From the NCBI GenBank assembly GCA_023432725.1, contig JAEYUH010000306.1:1-10195 (forward strand): DNA of 10,195 bases, given 5' to 3'. The notes beneath the pieces were generated by a model. It searched no databases and was not told the DNA's origin. It saw only the letters and a program-made list of their open reading frames with translations. This DNA is from Actinomycetes bacterium. GTDB lineage: Bacteria; Actinomycetota; Actinomycetes; Propionibacteriales; Propionibacteriaceae. Shown in pieces: positions 1 through 8,475 of this stretch. The translations under genes were made by a program, and so were the position numbers. The first letter of the stretch is position 1; each line of letters begins with the position of its first letter.

Positions 1-627
1 CTGGCGATCGGCTGGGTGATCTCCGGCCCGGTCGGGCTGTCGCTGGGCGAGGACCGGCTCAGCGTCCTCATCCAGTCCGGACGAACCCCCGGCCTGGACG
101 CGCTGGCCCTGACTGCGTCGGCGATCGGCTCGGTCGCCGGGAACGCGATCCTCTGCGTGGTGTCGGTGGCGCTGGTGTGGGTGCTCACCCGCCGGTGGTG
201 GCTCTCCGCGCTGCCGGCGGTCGCGCTCACCCTGCACGTGGTGGTGCACTTCACCACCTCGACCCTCGTCGCCCGGCCGCGGCCGGAGGTGGAGCGGCTC
301 GACATCGGCCAGCCGACCGCGAGCTTCCCCAGCGGGCACGTCGGTGCCACCACGGCGCAACTGCTCGTGCTGGTCTTGGTCCTCTTCCTCAGGGTGAAGA
401 GCGGGCTCTGGCGCACTGTCGTGGTCGCGGCCGTGACCGGCTTTCTCATCGTCCTCGGCTGGTCGCGGGTCTACCTCGGAATGCACCACGTGACCGACGT
501 GGTGTGGGGCGCCGTCAACGGGGTGGCCTGCGGGTTGATCGCCTGGTGGTTCCTGCGCAGCCGGCCACCCGCCGAGCCGGCGGGCGGCCCGGCGTCCGCT
601 ACGTCCGGGCCCGGCGCGCTCGACTGA
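1..627 (+). CDS. PAP2-family membrane phosphatase, 5'-partial
   Basis: The reading frame is open from base 1, so the true start lies to the left; a GTG at 16 is in frame but has no ribosome binding site. The protein belongs to the PAP2 / type 2 phosphatidic acid phosphatase superfamily, integral membrane enzymes that remove phosphate from lipid phosphates such as phosphatidic acid or undecaprenyl diphosphate. Motif 2 (PSGH) is encoded at about 328-339 and motif 3 (SR-x5-H-x3-D) at about 463-498, with the catalytic His in the sequence GMHHVTD. Motif 1 is incomplete: an ARPRP stretch is present near 271-285, but the Lys expected seven residues before either Arg-Pro is Thr or Ser. Hydrophobic segments surround each motif. 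The C-terminus is a short Pro/Ala/Gly-rich tail. The gene overlaps the convergent DUF1206 gene by 29 bases. The family call is firm; substrate and full activity are unknown. A complete paralogue lies at 1563-2333. Confidence 0.9.
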   Translation: MAIGWVISGPVGLSLGEDRLSVLIQSGRTPGLDALALTASAIGSVAGNAILCVVSVALVWVLTRRWWLSALPAVALTLHVVVHFTTSTLVARPRPEVERLDIGQPTASFPSGHVGATTAQLLVLVLVLFLRVKSGLWRTVVVAAVTGFLIVLGWSRVYLGMHHVTDVVWGAVNGVACGLIAWWFLRSRPPAEPAGGPASATSGPGALD

Positions 628-1408
628 AGCAGTACAGGCCGAAGGCGGCGAAGCCCACGGCCACCAGCAGGACGAGTGCCTGGCCCAGCGGCAGCCGCAC
701 CATCGCGTCGAGCGCCCCGTCCAGCCCCTGCGACTTCGACGGGTCGTGGGTGAGCCCGGCCGTGGCGAAGCCGACGCCGACGGCGATCAGGGCCACCCCG
801 CGCGCGATGTAGCCGATCTTGCCGGCCATCACCGTGAACCGGGGCGGCGAGCCGGTCATCTCCTCCCGGAACTTCTCCGTCCAGCCCTTGTAGATGTGGT
901 AGCCGCCGATGCCGGCGATGCCCAGCCCGGCAAGAACCACCAGCGCCGTTCCGAACGGCAGGTCCATCAAGGTGGCGGTGGCGTCTTCCGCCTGGGCGTC
1001 CCCCGACGTCCGTGAGCCCATCAGGAACGAGACTCCCGACCAGGCCAGCGCCAGGTAGACCAGCGCCTTGCCCGCCGCCTTCACGCGATCCCCGAGGTCA
1101 CGGCCGCGGATCGCCTCGCCCACCTGCCAGACCGCGAGCAGCGCGAGGGCGACCACGATGGCGACCAGCAGCACGAACCCGACCGGCGAGCCGGCCACGA
1201 GGGCCATCGCGCCCGCCGGGTCGGCGTCAGCCCCCCTGCTCCCGAGGGCCACCTGCACGCCGAGCCAGGCGATCAATAGCTGCAGCACGCCGTTGACGGC
1301 GTGGCCCGCCCGCGCACCGGCGCGCACCGCGGGATGGTCTGTGATACCGGCGGCGGAACCGAGCCCTGTGCTCCCCACCCCGCCACCAGACTTGCTCGAT
1401 TGCGTCAC
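599..1408 (-). CDS. DUF1206 family six-helix membrane protein
   Basis: This is a 269-residue integral membrane protein made of three tandem DUF1206 units, each of two helices. The helices fall at about residues 40-56, 77-96, 114-131, 152-173, 198-217 and 241-262. Each unit opens with a similar basic/Gly-rich stretch (ARAGHAVNG near 32, VKAAGKALVY near 109, AGKIGYIARG near 195). In units 2 and 3 the second helix follows an LPFG/LPLG-type motif. I chose GTG at 1408 because a perfect AGGAGG sits six bases upstream; an in-frame ATG at 1423 places that Shine-Dalgarno inside the gene, and a further ATG at 1582 would reach into the start of the divergent PAP2 gene. The first ~28 residues are Ser/Gly-rich and probably cytoplasmic. 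No biochemical function is established for DUF1206. The divergent partner and the stress-type promoter candidate suggest an envelope or stress role, but that is inference. Confidence 0.88.
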   Translation of the reverse strand: MTQSSKSGGGVGSTGLGSAAGITDHPAVRAGARAGHAVNGVLQLLIAWLGVQVALGSRGADADPAGAMALVAGSPVGFVLLVAIVVALALLAVWQVGEAIRGRDLGDRVKAAGKALVYLALAWSGVSFLMGSRTSGDAQAEDATATLMDLPFGTALVVLAGLGIAGIGGYHIYKGWTEKFREEMTGSPPRFTVMAGKIGYIARGVALIAVGVGFATAGLTHDPSKSQGLDGALDAMVRLPLGQALVLLVAVGFAAFGLYCFSRARRART

Positions 1409-1415
1409 CGTGGAC

Positions 1416-1421
1416 CTCCTC
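1416..1421 (-). promoter_or_regulatory. Shine-Dalgarno that fixes the DUF1206 start
   Basis: Read on the minus strand the sequence is AGGAGG, then TCCACG, then GTG. A six-base spacing is ideal, so translation should begin at the GTG at 1408. The upstream ATG at 1423 overlaps this AGGAGG and has only a poor ribosome binding site of its own. Confidence 0.75.
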
Positions 1422-1435
1422 ATCTCAGCAGGGCT

Positions 1436-1461
1436 GTACCCCGGTTCGCCCCCCGGGAAGC
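1436..1461 (-). promoter_or_regulatory. Sigma-B/sigma-F-like promoter candidate for the DUF1206 gene
   Basis: On the minus strand there is GCTT (1461-1458), a 16-base spacer and GGGTAC (1441-1436). This fits the loose Streptomyces sigma-B pattern GNNT-N14-16-GGGTAC/T. A start about seven bases downstream (near 1429) would give a leader of about 20 bases with the AGGAGG well placed. The -35 pattern is weakly specified, so most of the weight is on the -10. Unproven. Confidence 0.4.
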
Positions 1462-1503
1462 GGGTCGGATGCCTGCGCCGGTGCAACCCCGGGTCCGCGG
1501 GAG

Positions 1504-1529
1504 GAATGGACGCCGGGGTGGGTGGGTAT
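1504..1529 (+). promoter_or_regulatory. Sigma-B/sigma-F-like promoter candidate for the second PAP2 gene
   Basis: There is GAAT (1504-1507), a 16-base spacer and GGGTAT (1524-1529), matching the same loose GNNT-N14-16-GGGTAC/T pattern as the divergent promoter on the other strand. A start near 1536 would leave a leader of about 27 bases carrying the AAGGA ribosome binding site at 1550-1554. A GC-rich background makes GGG-containing matches easier, so this remains a candidate. Confidence 0.4.
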
Positions 1530-1562
1530 CGGGCGGGCACGCGACCCGAAAGGAAGCCCTCG

Positions 1563-2333
1563 ATGACGGCACTGCGGCGCATGACCGAGAAGGCGCTCCG
1601 GGTCGTCCTCAGCTACGCCGGGGCGAACGCGGCCCTGCTGATCAGCGGCGCGGTCGGGGCTGTGGTGTTCGGGGTGCTGATCTTCGCCAGCGCCGACGTC
1701 TATGAGGCGGTCGCCGACGAGGACGGCATCAGCGGCCTCGACCAGCCGGTGCTCGACGTCGCCCGCTCGCTGCGCACCCCTGCCGGGGAACGCTGGGTGA
1801 CAGCGTTCACCGATCAGGGCAGCACCGTACTGATGGCCTTCACCGCGGTGACCCTCACCGCAGCGCTGTACGCCCACTGGCGGCGGCGGTCGATCCTGCT
1901 GATGATGGGGATCGCCAGCGCGGGTTCGCTGCTGTTCACCGCCGTCGGAAAGACGATCGTCGGACGAGCCCGCCCCCCGCTCGACCTGGCGGTGCCGCCC
2001 TACGAGTACGCGCCCTCGTTCCCCTCCGGGCACACCCTCAACAGCACAGTCATCGCGTTGATGCTGGCCTACCTCGTGTGGTGGCTGGCGGAGGCGACGT
2101 GGGTGCGCATCCTCGTGCCGATCCTCGGTGCGGTCTGGGCGGTGGCGATGGGGCTGAGCCGGGTCTACCTCGGACACCACTGGTTCACCGACGTGGTCTT
2201 CGGGTGGCTGTTCGGTCTGGCCTGGCTGGCGCTGCTGATCACCGTGCACCGGGTCCTGCTCCGGCTCGAGAGCCGCTCGGAGCGCGCCGCCGAGCCGGCC
2301 GGCCGGCCGAACCCGAACTCGCCTGCGGAATAG
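1563..2333 (+). CDS. PAP2-family membrane phosphatase (complete)
   Basis: This is a 256-residue PAP2 / type 2 phosphatidic acid phosphatase superfamily protein with all three catalytic motifs intact. Motif 1 is K130-x6-R137-P138, motif 2 is P154-S155-G156-H157 and motif 3 is S199-R200-x5-H206-x3-D210. The motif 3 His is the expected nucleophile, assisted by D210 and the motif 2 His. About six hydrophobic segments are visible, near residues 22-43, 86-103, 110-128, 160-176, 181-197 and 211-231, so it should sit in the cytoplasmic membrane and act on a lipid phosphate or pyrophosphate. The tail from about 234 is charged and Pro-rich. I took ATG at 1563 because AAGGA lies eight bases upstream; a longer in-frame extension runs through the promoter gap and antisense to the DUF1206 gene and lacks support. 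It is divergent from the DUF1206 gene and followed 62 bases later by the copper ATPase. The exact substrate is unknown. Confidence 0.92.
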   Translation: MTALRRMTEKALRVVLSYAGANAALLISGAVGAVVFGVLIFASADVYEAVADEDGISGLDQPVLDVARSLRTPAGERWVTAFTDQGSTVLMAFTAVTLTAALYAHWRRRSILLMMGIASAGSLLFTAVGKTIVGRARPPLDLAVPPYEYAPSFPSGHTLNSTVIALMLAYLVWWLAEATWVRILVPILGAVWAVAMGLSRVYLGHHWFTDVVFGWLFGLAWLALLITVHRVLLRLESRSERAAEPAGRPNPNSPAE

Positions 2334-2350
2334 GCCGCCCTCGGCGTGGG

Positions 2351-2381
2351 TTGAGTCGTGCATACCCCCCGGGGGTATCCT
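2351..2381 (+). promoter_or_regulatory. Putative promoter of the copper ATPase gene
   Basis: TTGAGT at 2351-2356 is a reasonable -35. The -10 is ambiguous: TATCCT at 2376-2381 (19-base spacer) or GGGTAT at 2373-2378 (16-base spacer). Either places the palindromic operator between the promoter elements or over the -10, as expected for repression. The predicted start would fall at or near the Shine-Dalgarno (AGGAGG, 2386-2391), giving a very short leader, so the real -10 could differ. Confidence 0.4.
2362..2378. promoter_or_regulatory. CsoR-type operator palindrome
   Basis: The 17-base sequence consists of ATACCCCC, one central C, and GGGGGTAT: a perfect inverted repeat with eight-base arms. 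This is the architecture of operators bound by the CsoR/RcnR family, whose copper-sensing members release DNA when Cu(I) binds. It ends 17 bases before the start codon of a CopB-type ATPase, which strongly suggests copper-responsive repression. CstR-type persulfide sensors use very similar boxes, so the sensor identity is inferred from the target gene. No csoR gene lies in the window. Confidence 0.8.
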
Positions 2382-2395
2382 ACTCAGGAGGCGAC

Positions 2396-4600
<2,205 letters not shown>

Positions 4601-4638
4601 CGGCCCGATAACAATCCTGAATCAGCTATCCGGACTCT

Positions 4639-4652
4639 TGTTACCGCTCACA
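4639..4652. promoter_or_regulatory. LacI-type operator candidate, box 1
   Basis: TGTTACCGCTCACA is an imperfect 14-base palindrome around a central CG, with five of seven base pairs symmetric. It differs from the symmetric LacI-family sequence TGTGAGCGCTCACA at two positions. It overlaps the -35 element, so a bound repressor would block RNA polymerase. The cognate regulator is not in the window. Confidence 0.5.
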
Positions 4653-4666
4653 TGAAAGCGCTACCA
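4653..4666. promoter_or_regulatory. LacI-type operator candidate, box 2
   Basis: TGAAAGCGCTACCA directly abuts box 1. It is also a 14-base palindrome centred on CG with five of seven symmetric pairs and a perfect AGCGCT core. The two boxes share the pattern TGnnAnCGnTnnCA and their centres are 14 bases apart. Box 2 covers most of the proposed -10. The left half-site is good and the right half-site weak. Confidence 0.42.
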
Positions 4667-4733
4667 TCCCGCATAGGGTGCCGCGGCTCAGGGTGGATCC
4701 GGAGTGAGAGGCGCCATATCTCAAGGAGGAGAC

Positions 4734-5726
4734 ATGGGTAGGAACCGTCGTGGCTGGGCCCCCCTGTTGGCGGGCGCTACGGCTGTAGTAATGGGCTTGA
4801 GCGCTTGTGCTTCCGCACCTGCGGCGAGCGGTCCAGCGAGCCCTGGTGAGACCGTCAACATCGGGTTCGTCGCCGTCGGTCCCGAAGGGGCGTGGCGCAG
4901 CGCCAACGAGCAGAACGTGCAGGACACGTTCACCAAGGAGGCGGGCTACAACCTGAAGTACGCCCCCGCCGCCAACCTCGACCAGAAGTCGCAGATCGAC
5001 GCCTTCACCGCGTTCGTCGACGAGGGCGTGGACATCATCCTGCTCTCGGCCACCGAAGCGACGGGCTGGGAGGATTCCCTGAAGCGCGCCCAGGAGGCCG
5101 AGATCCCGGTGATCCTGGTCGATCGCGGCATCTCGCCGGACGACACCGCGCTGTACGAGACCCGGCTCGCGCCGAACAACGTCTCGGTGGCGAAGGCCAT
5201 CGCCGAGTGGTTGGTCGCCAAGTTCCCCGAGGGCGGCAAGTACATCACCCTTGAAGGCCCCGCCGGCGTGGGCGTTGTCGACGAGCGGAACCAGGGCTTC
5301 GACGAGGTCATGGGCAGCCACCCCGAGTGGGTGAAGGTCGGCGCGCAGACCGCCAACTGGAAGGTGGACGAGGGCAAGTCTGTCACCGAGACCTTCCTCA
5401 AGTCCGACCCCGACATCAAGTTCGTCTTCGCCCAGAACGACGAGATGGGCCTGGGTGCTTCCGAGGCCGTCACCGAGGCGGGCAAGGTAGTCGGCAAGGA
5501 CGTCCAGATCGCCACCATCGACGGCACCAAGAACGCCATGGAGGCGCTCGCTGCCGGCAAGCTGTCCTTCGTCGCGGAGTACAACCCGCTGTTCGGCGCG
5601 CAGTTGATGGACGCGGTCAAGAAGGCCCTGGCCGGCGAGGAGCAGCCGGCCTACATCGAGGTCACCTCCACCACCTTCGATTCGCCCGAGGCCGCCAAGG
5701 CCGCGCTGCCGGATCGCAAGTACTGA
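4734..5726 (+). CDS. ytfQ: Sugar ABC transporter substrate-binding lipoprotein, YtfQ-like
   Basis: This 330-residue extracytoplasmic binding protein captures the sugar and delivers it to the permeases encoded downstream. The N-terminus has basic residues (GRNRR), a hydrophobic stretch at 10-24 and the lipobox LSAC, predicting lipid attachment at Cys25. The mature part is a periplasmic-binding-protein type 1 fold (ribose/galactose-binding class), starting with VNIGFVAVGPEGAWR at 41-55. The segment at about 109-152 (TGWE, AEIPV, DRGIS, LY, PNN) closely follows E. coli galactofuranose-binding YtfQ as I recall it, and QND at 234-236 and the IDG near 262-264 fit the ligand cleft of the family. ATG at 4734 is preceded by an excellent AAGGAGGA; a GTG at 4704 is in frame but lacks support. 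It is the first gene of the operon, and a strong hairpin follows it. The substrate could also be fructose or a pentose, since related actinobacterial systems differ in specificity. Confidence 0.88.
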   Translation: MGRNRRGWAPLLAGATAVVMGLSACASAPAASGPASPGETVNIGFVAVGPEGAWRSANEQNVQDTFTKEAGYNLKYAPAANLDQKSQIDAFTAFVDEGVDIILLSATEATGWEDSLKRAQEAEIPVILVDRGISPDDTALYETRLAPNNVSVAKAIAEWLVAKFPEGGKYITLEGPAGVGVVDERNQGFDEVMGSHPEWVKVGAQTANWKVDEGKSVTETFLKSDPDIKFVFAQNDEMGLGASEAVTEAGKVVGKDVQIATIDGTKNAMEALAAGKLSFVAEYNPLFGAQLMDAVKKALAGEEQPAYIEVTSTTFDSPEAAKAALPDRKY

Positions 5727-5764
5727 GTTCTCCACCGATCGGGCCGTGAGGCCTGACTGACGCA

Positions 5765-5801
5765 GCTCCGGTGGGACGCCCTGCCGGTGTCCCACCGGAG
5801 C
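5765..5801 (+). repeat. Strong intra-operon hairpin between binding protein and ATPase genes
   Basis: GCTCCGGTGGGAC (5765-5777) is perfectly complementary to GTCCCACCGGAGC (5789-5801). The stem extends inward by one G-U and two C-G pairs, giving 16 pairs around a five-base CTGCC loop. No T-run follows, so a complete intrinsic terminator is unlikely. The position, just after the gene whose product is needed in excess, fits a 3' mRNA-stabilising or partial-termination element that raises binding-protein yield relative to the transporter genes. Confidence 0.8.
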
Positions 5802-5827
5802 ACCCAATCGATGGAGGATCACACACC

Positions 5828-7375
5828 ATGTCCGGCGCCGCTGCCACGCCCGTCGTCGAGATGCGAGGGATAACCATCACGTTTCCGGGCGTGAAGGCCC
5901 TCGACGGCGTGGACTTCCAGCTCTTCCCCGGCGAAGTCAACGCCTTGATGGGAGAGAACGGGGCCGGGAAGTCGACCCTCATCAAGGCCCTGACCGGGGT
6001 CTACAAGCTCGACTCCGGCACCATCATCGTGGACGGCGTCGAACGGCACCTGCGCGGCACGGCCGACGCCCAGCGCGCCGGTATCTCCACCGTGTACCAG
6101 GAAGTCAACCTCTGCGCCAACCTGAGCATCGGTGAGAACGTCATGCTCGGCCATGAGGTTCGTGGCCGCCTCGGGGTGAACTGGAAGGCCACTCACGCCG
6201 CCGCATCCCAGGTCCTCGCCGGGATGGGGCTGGGCCACCTCGACACCCGCAAGCCGTTGGCGACGCTGTCGATCGCGATGCAGCAATTGGTGGCGCTCAG
6301 CCGGGCGATGGTGATCGATTCCAAGGTCCTGATTCTGGACGAGCCGACGTCCAGCCTCGACGCCAATGAGGTGGACACCCTCTTCGGGGTGCTGCGGCAA
6401 CTGCGCGACCGCGGGGTGGCGATCCTCTTCGTCTCCCACTTCATCGACCAGGTCTACGCGCTCAGCGACCGCATCACCGTGTTGCGCAACGGCCAGTACA
6501 TCGGCGAGTACCAGACCGCTGAACTCCCGCGCAATGAACTGATCTCGCTGATGATCGGCAAGGACCTGGAGACGCTCGCCAGCCTCGGATCCAGCCGCCT
6601 GATGGCCGACCACGACCACCACGAACCGGCGCTGCTGTCGGCCAGGGGCCTGGGCAAGCAGGGCAGCATCCAGCCGATCGACCTCGACGTGTACCCCGGC
6701 GAGATCCTCGGCTTCGCCGGGCTGCTGGGCTCGGGACGCAGCGAACTGGCCCGGCTGCTCTACGGCGCCGACAAGGCCGACACCGGAACCATCGCTGTCA
6801 AGGGCAAGGCCGTCGCGCTGCACTCGCCGATGTCGGGCCTGTCGGCCGGGATCGCCTACTCCACCGAGAACCGTCGCGACGAGGGCATCGTCGGGGACCT
6901 CTCGGTGCACGAGAACCTCATCCTCGCGGTCCAGGCCGGGCGGGGCTGGATGCGTCCGCTCCCGGGCCGGCAGGCCGACGAACTCGTGGATACCTACATC
7001 AAGGAACTCAACGTCCGTCCGCCCGACCCCGAGCGGATGGTGAAGAACCTCTCCGGCGGCAATCAGCAGAAGGTCCTGCTGGGACGCTGGCTCGCCACCC
7101 GGCCCGAACTGCTGATCCTCGACGAGCCCACCCGCGGGATCGACGTGGGGGCGAAGGCGGAGATCCAGGAAGTGGTGGCCAAGCTCGCCGAGCAGGGCAC
7201 GGCAGTGATCTTCATCTCCTCCGAACTGGAGGAGGTCGTCCGGATGTCCGACCGGATCGTCGTGCTGAAGGACCGCGAGAAGATCGCCGAGCTCACAGCC
7301 GGCCCCGACGTCACCGTCGAGTCGATAGTCGAGATCATCGCCCGCCACGGCGTCGAGGGAGGTGCGGCGGCATGA
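5828..7375 (+). CDS. ytfR: Sugar ABC importer ATPase with two NBDs, YtfR-like
   Basis: This 515-residue cytoplasmic ATPase energises the importer and has two fused nucleotide-binding domains, as in RbsA, MglA and YtfR (CUT2 class). Domain 1 has Walker A GENGAGKST at 42-50, Q-loop Gln91, Walker B LILDEPT at 168-174 and switch His204. Its signature is degenerate (SIAMQQ near 148-153 in place of LSGGQ). Domain 2 has a degenerate Walker A (GLLGSGRSE, about 298-306, Arg in place of Lys), a canonical LSGGNQQ signature at 408-414, Walker B LLILDEPTRG at 428-437 and Ser in place of the switch His (ISSELEE, 463-469). This complementary degeneracy is normal for the family and implies one main catalytic site made from domain 1 Walker A and domain 2 signature. 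ATG at 5828 follows GGAGGA (5813-5818) by nine bases. The stop overlaps the next start as ATGA. Confidence 0.93.
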   Translation: MSGAAATPVVEMRGITITFPGVKALDGVDFQLFPGEVNALMGENGAGKSTLIKALTGVYKLDSGTIIVDGVERHLRGTADAQRAGISTVYQEVNLCANLSIGENVMLGHEVRGRLGVNWKATHAAASQVLAGMGLGHLDTRKPLATLSIAMQQLVALSRAMVIDSKVLILDEPTSSLDANEVDTLFGVLRQLRDRGVAILFVSHFIDQVYALSDRITVLRNGQYIGEYQTAELPRNELISLMIGKDLETLASLGSSRLMADHDHHEPALLSARGLGKQGSIQPIDLDVYPGEILGFAGLLGSGRSELARLLYGADKADTGTIAVKGKAVALHSPMSGLSAGIAYSTENRRDEGIVGDLSVHENLILAVQAGRGWMRPLPGRQADELVDTYIKELNVRPPDPERMVKNLSGGNQQKVLLGRWLATRPELLILDEPTRGIDVGAKAEIQEVVAKLAEQGTAVIFISSELEEVVRMSDRIVVLKDREKIAELTAGPDVTVESIVEIIARHGVEGGAAA

Positions 7376-8475
7376 GCCTTGTCCTCGGAGTCATCGCCAT
7401 GGCTGCGTACCTGGCCGCGGGCGTCACGCTCAAGCTCTACCGGAACCAGTGGTTCTGGGGAGGCGTGGCGATCATCGTGCTGTTGGTGCTGAACCTGTTC
7501 AAGGACCCCAACTACCTCTCGATCACCTATTCCGAGGCGACCGGACGGCTGGTCGGCAACCTCATCGACATCCTGCGCTGGGGATCGCCGATCATGCTGA
7601 TCGCTGTCGGCATGGTGCTGGTCATCGCCACGCGCGGCATCGACTTGTCGGTGGGTTCGTCGATGGTCGCCGGCGGTGCGACGGCCCTGCAGTTCCTGTC
7701 GATCGTCAAGGAGCCGGATTCGCCCACCGCCGCGGCACTCGCGGTGCTGCTGGCCATCGTCGCCGGGGCGGTCATCGGTGTCATCAACGGCCTGCTCGTC
7801 ACCCTGGTCGGACTCCAGCCGTTCATCACGACGCTGGTGATGATGATGGCCGGGCGTGGTCTCGCCAAGGTCATCACGGCCGGCCAGAACACCGCGGCAG
7901 AGAATGCTCCGTTCAAGTGGCTGGTGAACGGCACCGTCTTCGGGTTCCCTGTGGTCTTCCTGATCGCCATCGCGATCGTGGCCCTGGTCGCGGTCTACGT
8001 CCGCCGGACCGCGTTCGGCCTGATGGTCGAGTCGATCGGCATCAACCCGTCCGCCAGCTGGATGGCGGGGATCCGCCCCAACGGGATCCTGCTCACCGTC
8101 TACACGCTGTCCGGGGCGCTGGCCGCGATAGCGGGGGTGTTCTCGGTCGGTTCGGTGATGGTGGTGGACGTCTCCGGCACCGGCTACCAGTCGGAGCTGG
8201 ACGCGATTCTGGCCGTGGTGGTGGGCGGCACCTCCCTGGCCGGCGGCAAGTTCTCGATCCGCGGCGCGGTGGTCGGCGCGCTGCTGATCGCCACGCTGGA
8301 CAAGACGGTCCTGTTCCTCGGGATCTCCGGTGCGGCGACCCCCGCCTTCAAGGCGGTGGTGATCGTGCTGCTCTGCCTGCTGCAGTCCGAGCGGGTCCGC
8401 GGGGTGTTCACCCGGCGCCGGCCGCCCGCGCTGCGGGCGTCGATCGAGGCCGAGAAAGCGAGCGTGGCGGCATGA
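7372..8475 (+). CDS. ytfT: Sugar ABC importer permease, YtfT-like
   Basis: This 367-residue membrane permease is of the branched-chain amino acid/ribose type (BPD_transp_2 family) and forms one half of the transmembrane channel. It has many hydrophobic helices and the family motif GIDLSVGS at 89-96. The conserved C-terminal block reads ELDAILAVVVGGTSLAGG at about 275-292, followed by a VGALL helix and a KAVVIVLLCLLQS segment near 327-339, which resembles E. coli YtfT. The Arg-rich tail (347-367) is cytoplasmic. ATG at 7372 overlaps the ATPase stop (ATGA), and GGGAGG at 7357-7362 provides its own ribosome binding site. The presence of a second, different permease next door indicates a heterodimeric channel as in YtfT/YjfF. 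Substrate cannot be read from the sequence. Confidence 0.9.
   Translation: MSLVLGVIAMAAYLAAGVTLKLYRNQWFWGGVAIIVLLVLNLFKDPNYLSITYSEATGRLVGNLIDILRWGSPIMLIAVGMVLVIATRGIDLSVGSSMVAGGATALQFLSIVKEPDSPTAAALAVLLAIVAGAVIGVINGLLVTLVGLQPFITTLVMMMAGRGLAKVITAGQNTAAENAPFKWLVNGTVFGFPVVFLIAIAIVALVAVYVRRTAFGLMVESIGINPSASWMAGIRPNGILLTVYTLSGALAAIAGVFSVGSVMVVDVSGTGYQSELDAILAVVVGGTSLAGGKFSIRGAVVGALLIATLDKTVLFLGISGAATPAFKAVVIVLLCLLQSERVRGVFTRRRPPALRASIEAEKASVAA

Larger units (their letters stand above)
4638..4667 (+). promoter_or_regulatory. Promoter of the sugar ABC importer operon
   Basis: TTGTTA (4638-4643), an 18-base spacer and TACCAT (4662-4667) form a plausible vegetative promoter. The predicted start near 4674 would leave a leader of about 60 bases before the strong ribosome binding site AAGGAGGA (4723-4730). 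Both operator-like boxes fall between the start of the -35 and the end of the -10. There is no clear terminator for the preceding ATPase gene in 4601-4637. Confidence 0.5.

Noticed and set aside
1068..1562. N-terminal extension of the second PAP2 protein
   Set aside because: It runs opposite the DUF1206 gene and through the promoter gap, with low-complexity composition. ATG at 1563 has a good ribosome binding site.
2290..2312. CCGG-rich repeat near the end of the second PAP2 gene
   Set aside because: It is inside the coding tail (Glu-Pro-Ala-Gly-Arg codons) and is explained by GC-rich codon use rather than a separate element.
2078..2395. N-terminal extension of the copper ATPase
   Set aside because: It would overlap the PAP2 gene in another phase and run across the CsoR-type operator. 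AGGAGG before ATG at 2396 decides the start.
4601..4637. Possible terminator after the copper ATPase, from the GATA / TATC complementarity
   Set aside because: Only about four to seven pairs with mismatches, a long loop and no T-run; too weak to call.
5819..7348. Long minus-strand open frame opposite the ABC ATPase
   Set aside because: The composition is that of a frame shadow (rich in Asp, Val, Leu, Gly, Gln, His), with no motif and no ribosome binding site, opposite a well-supported gene.
7362..8471. Possible long N-terminal extension of the YjfF-like permease, giving a 719-residue fusion
   Set aside because: The extension is the ytfT gene read in the wrong phase; it is Arg/Gly-rich and not membrane-like. 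The ATGA overlap at 8472 is the natural start.
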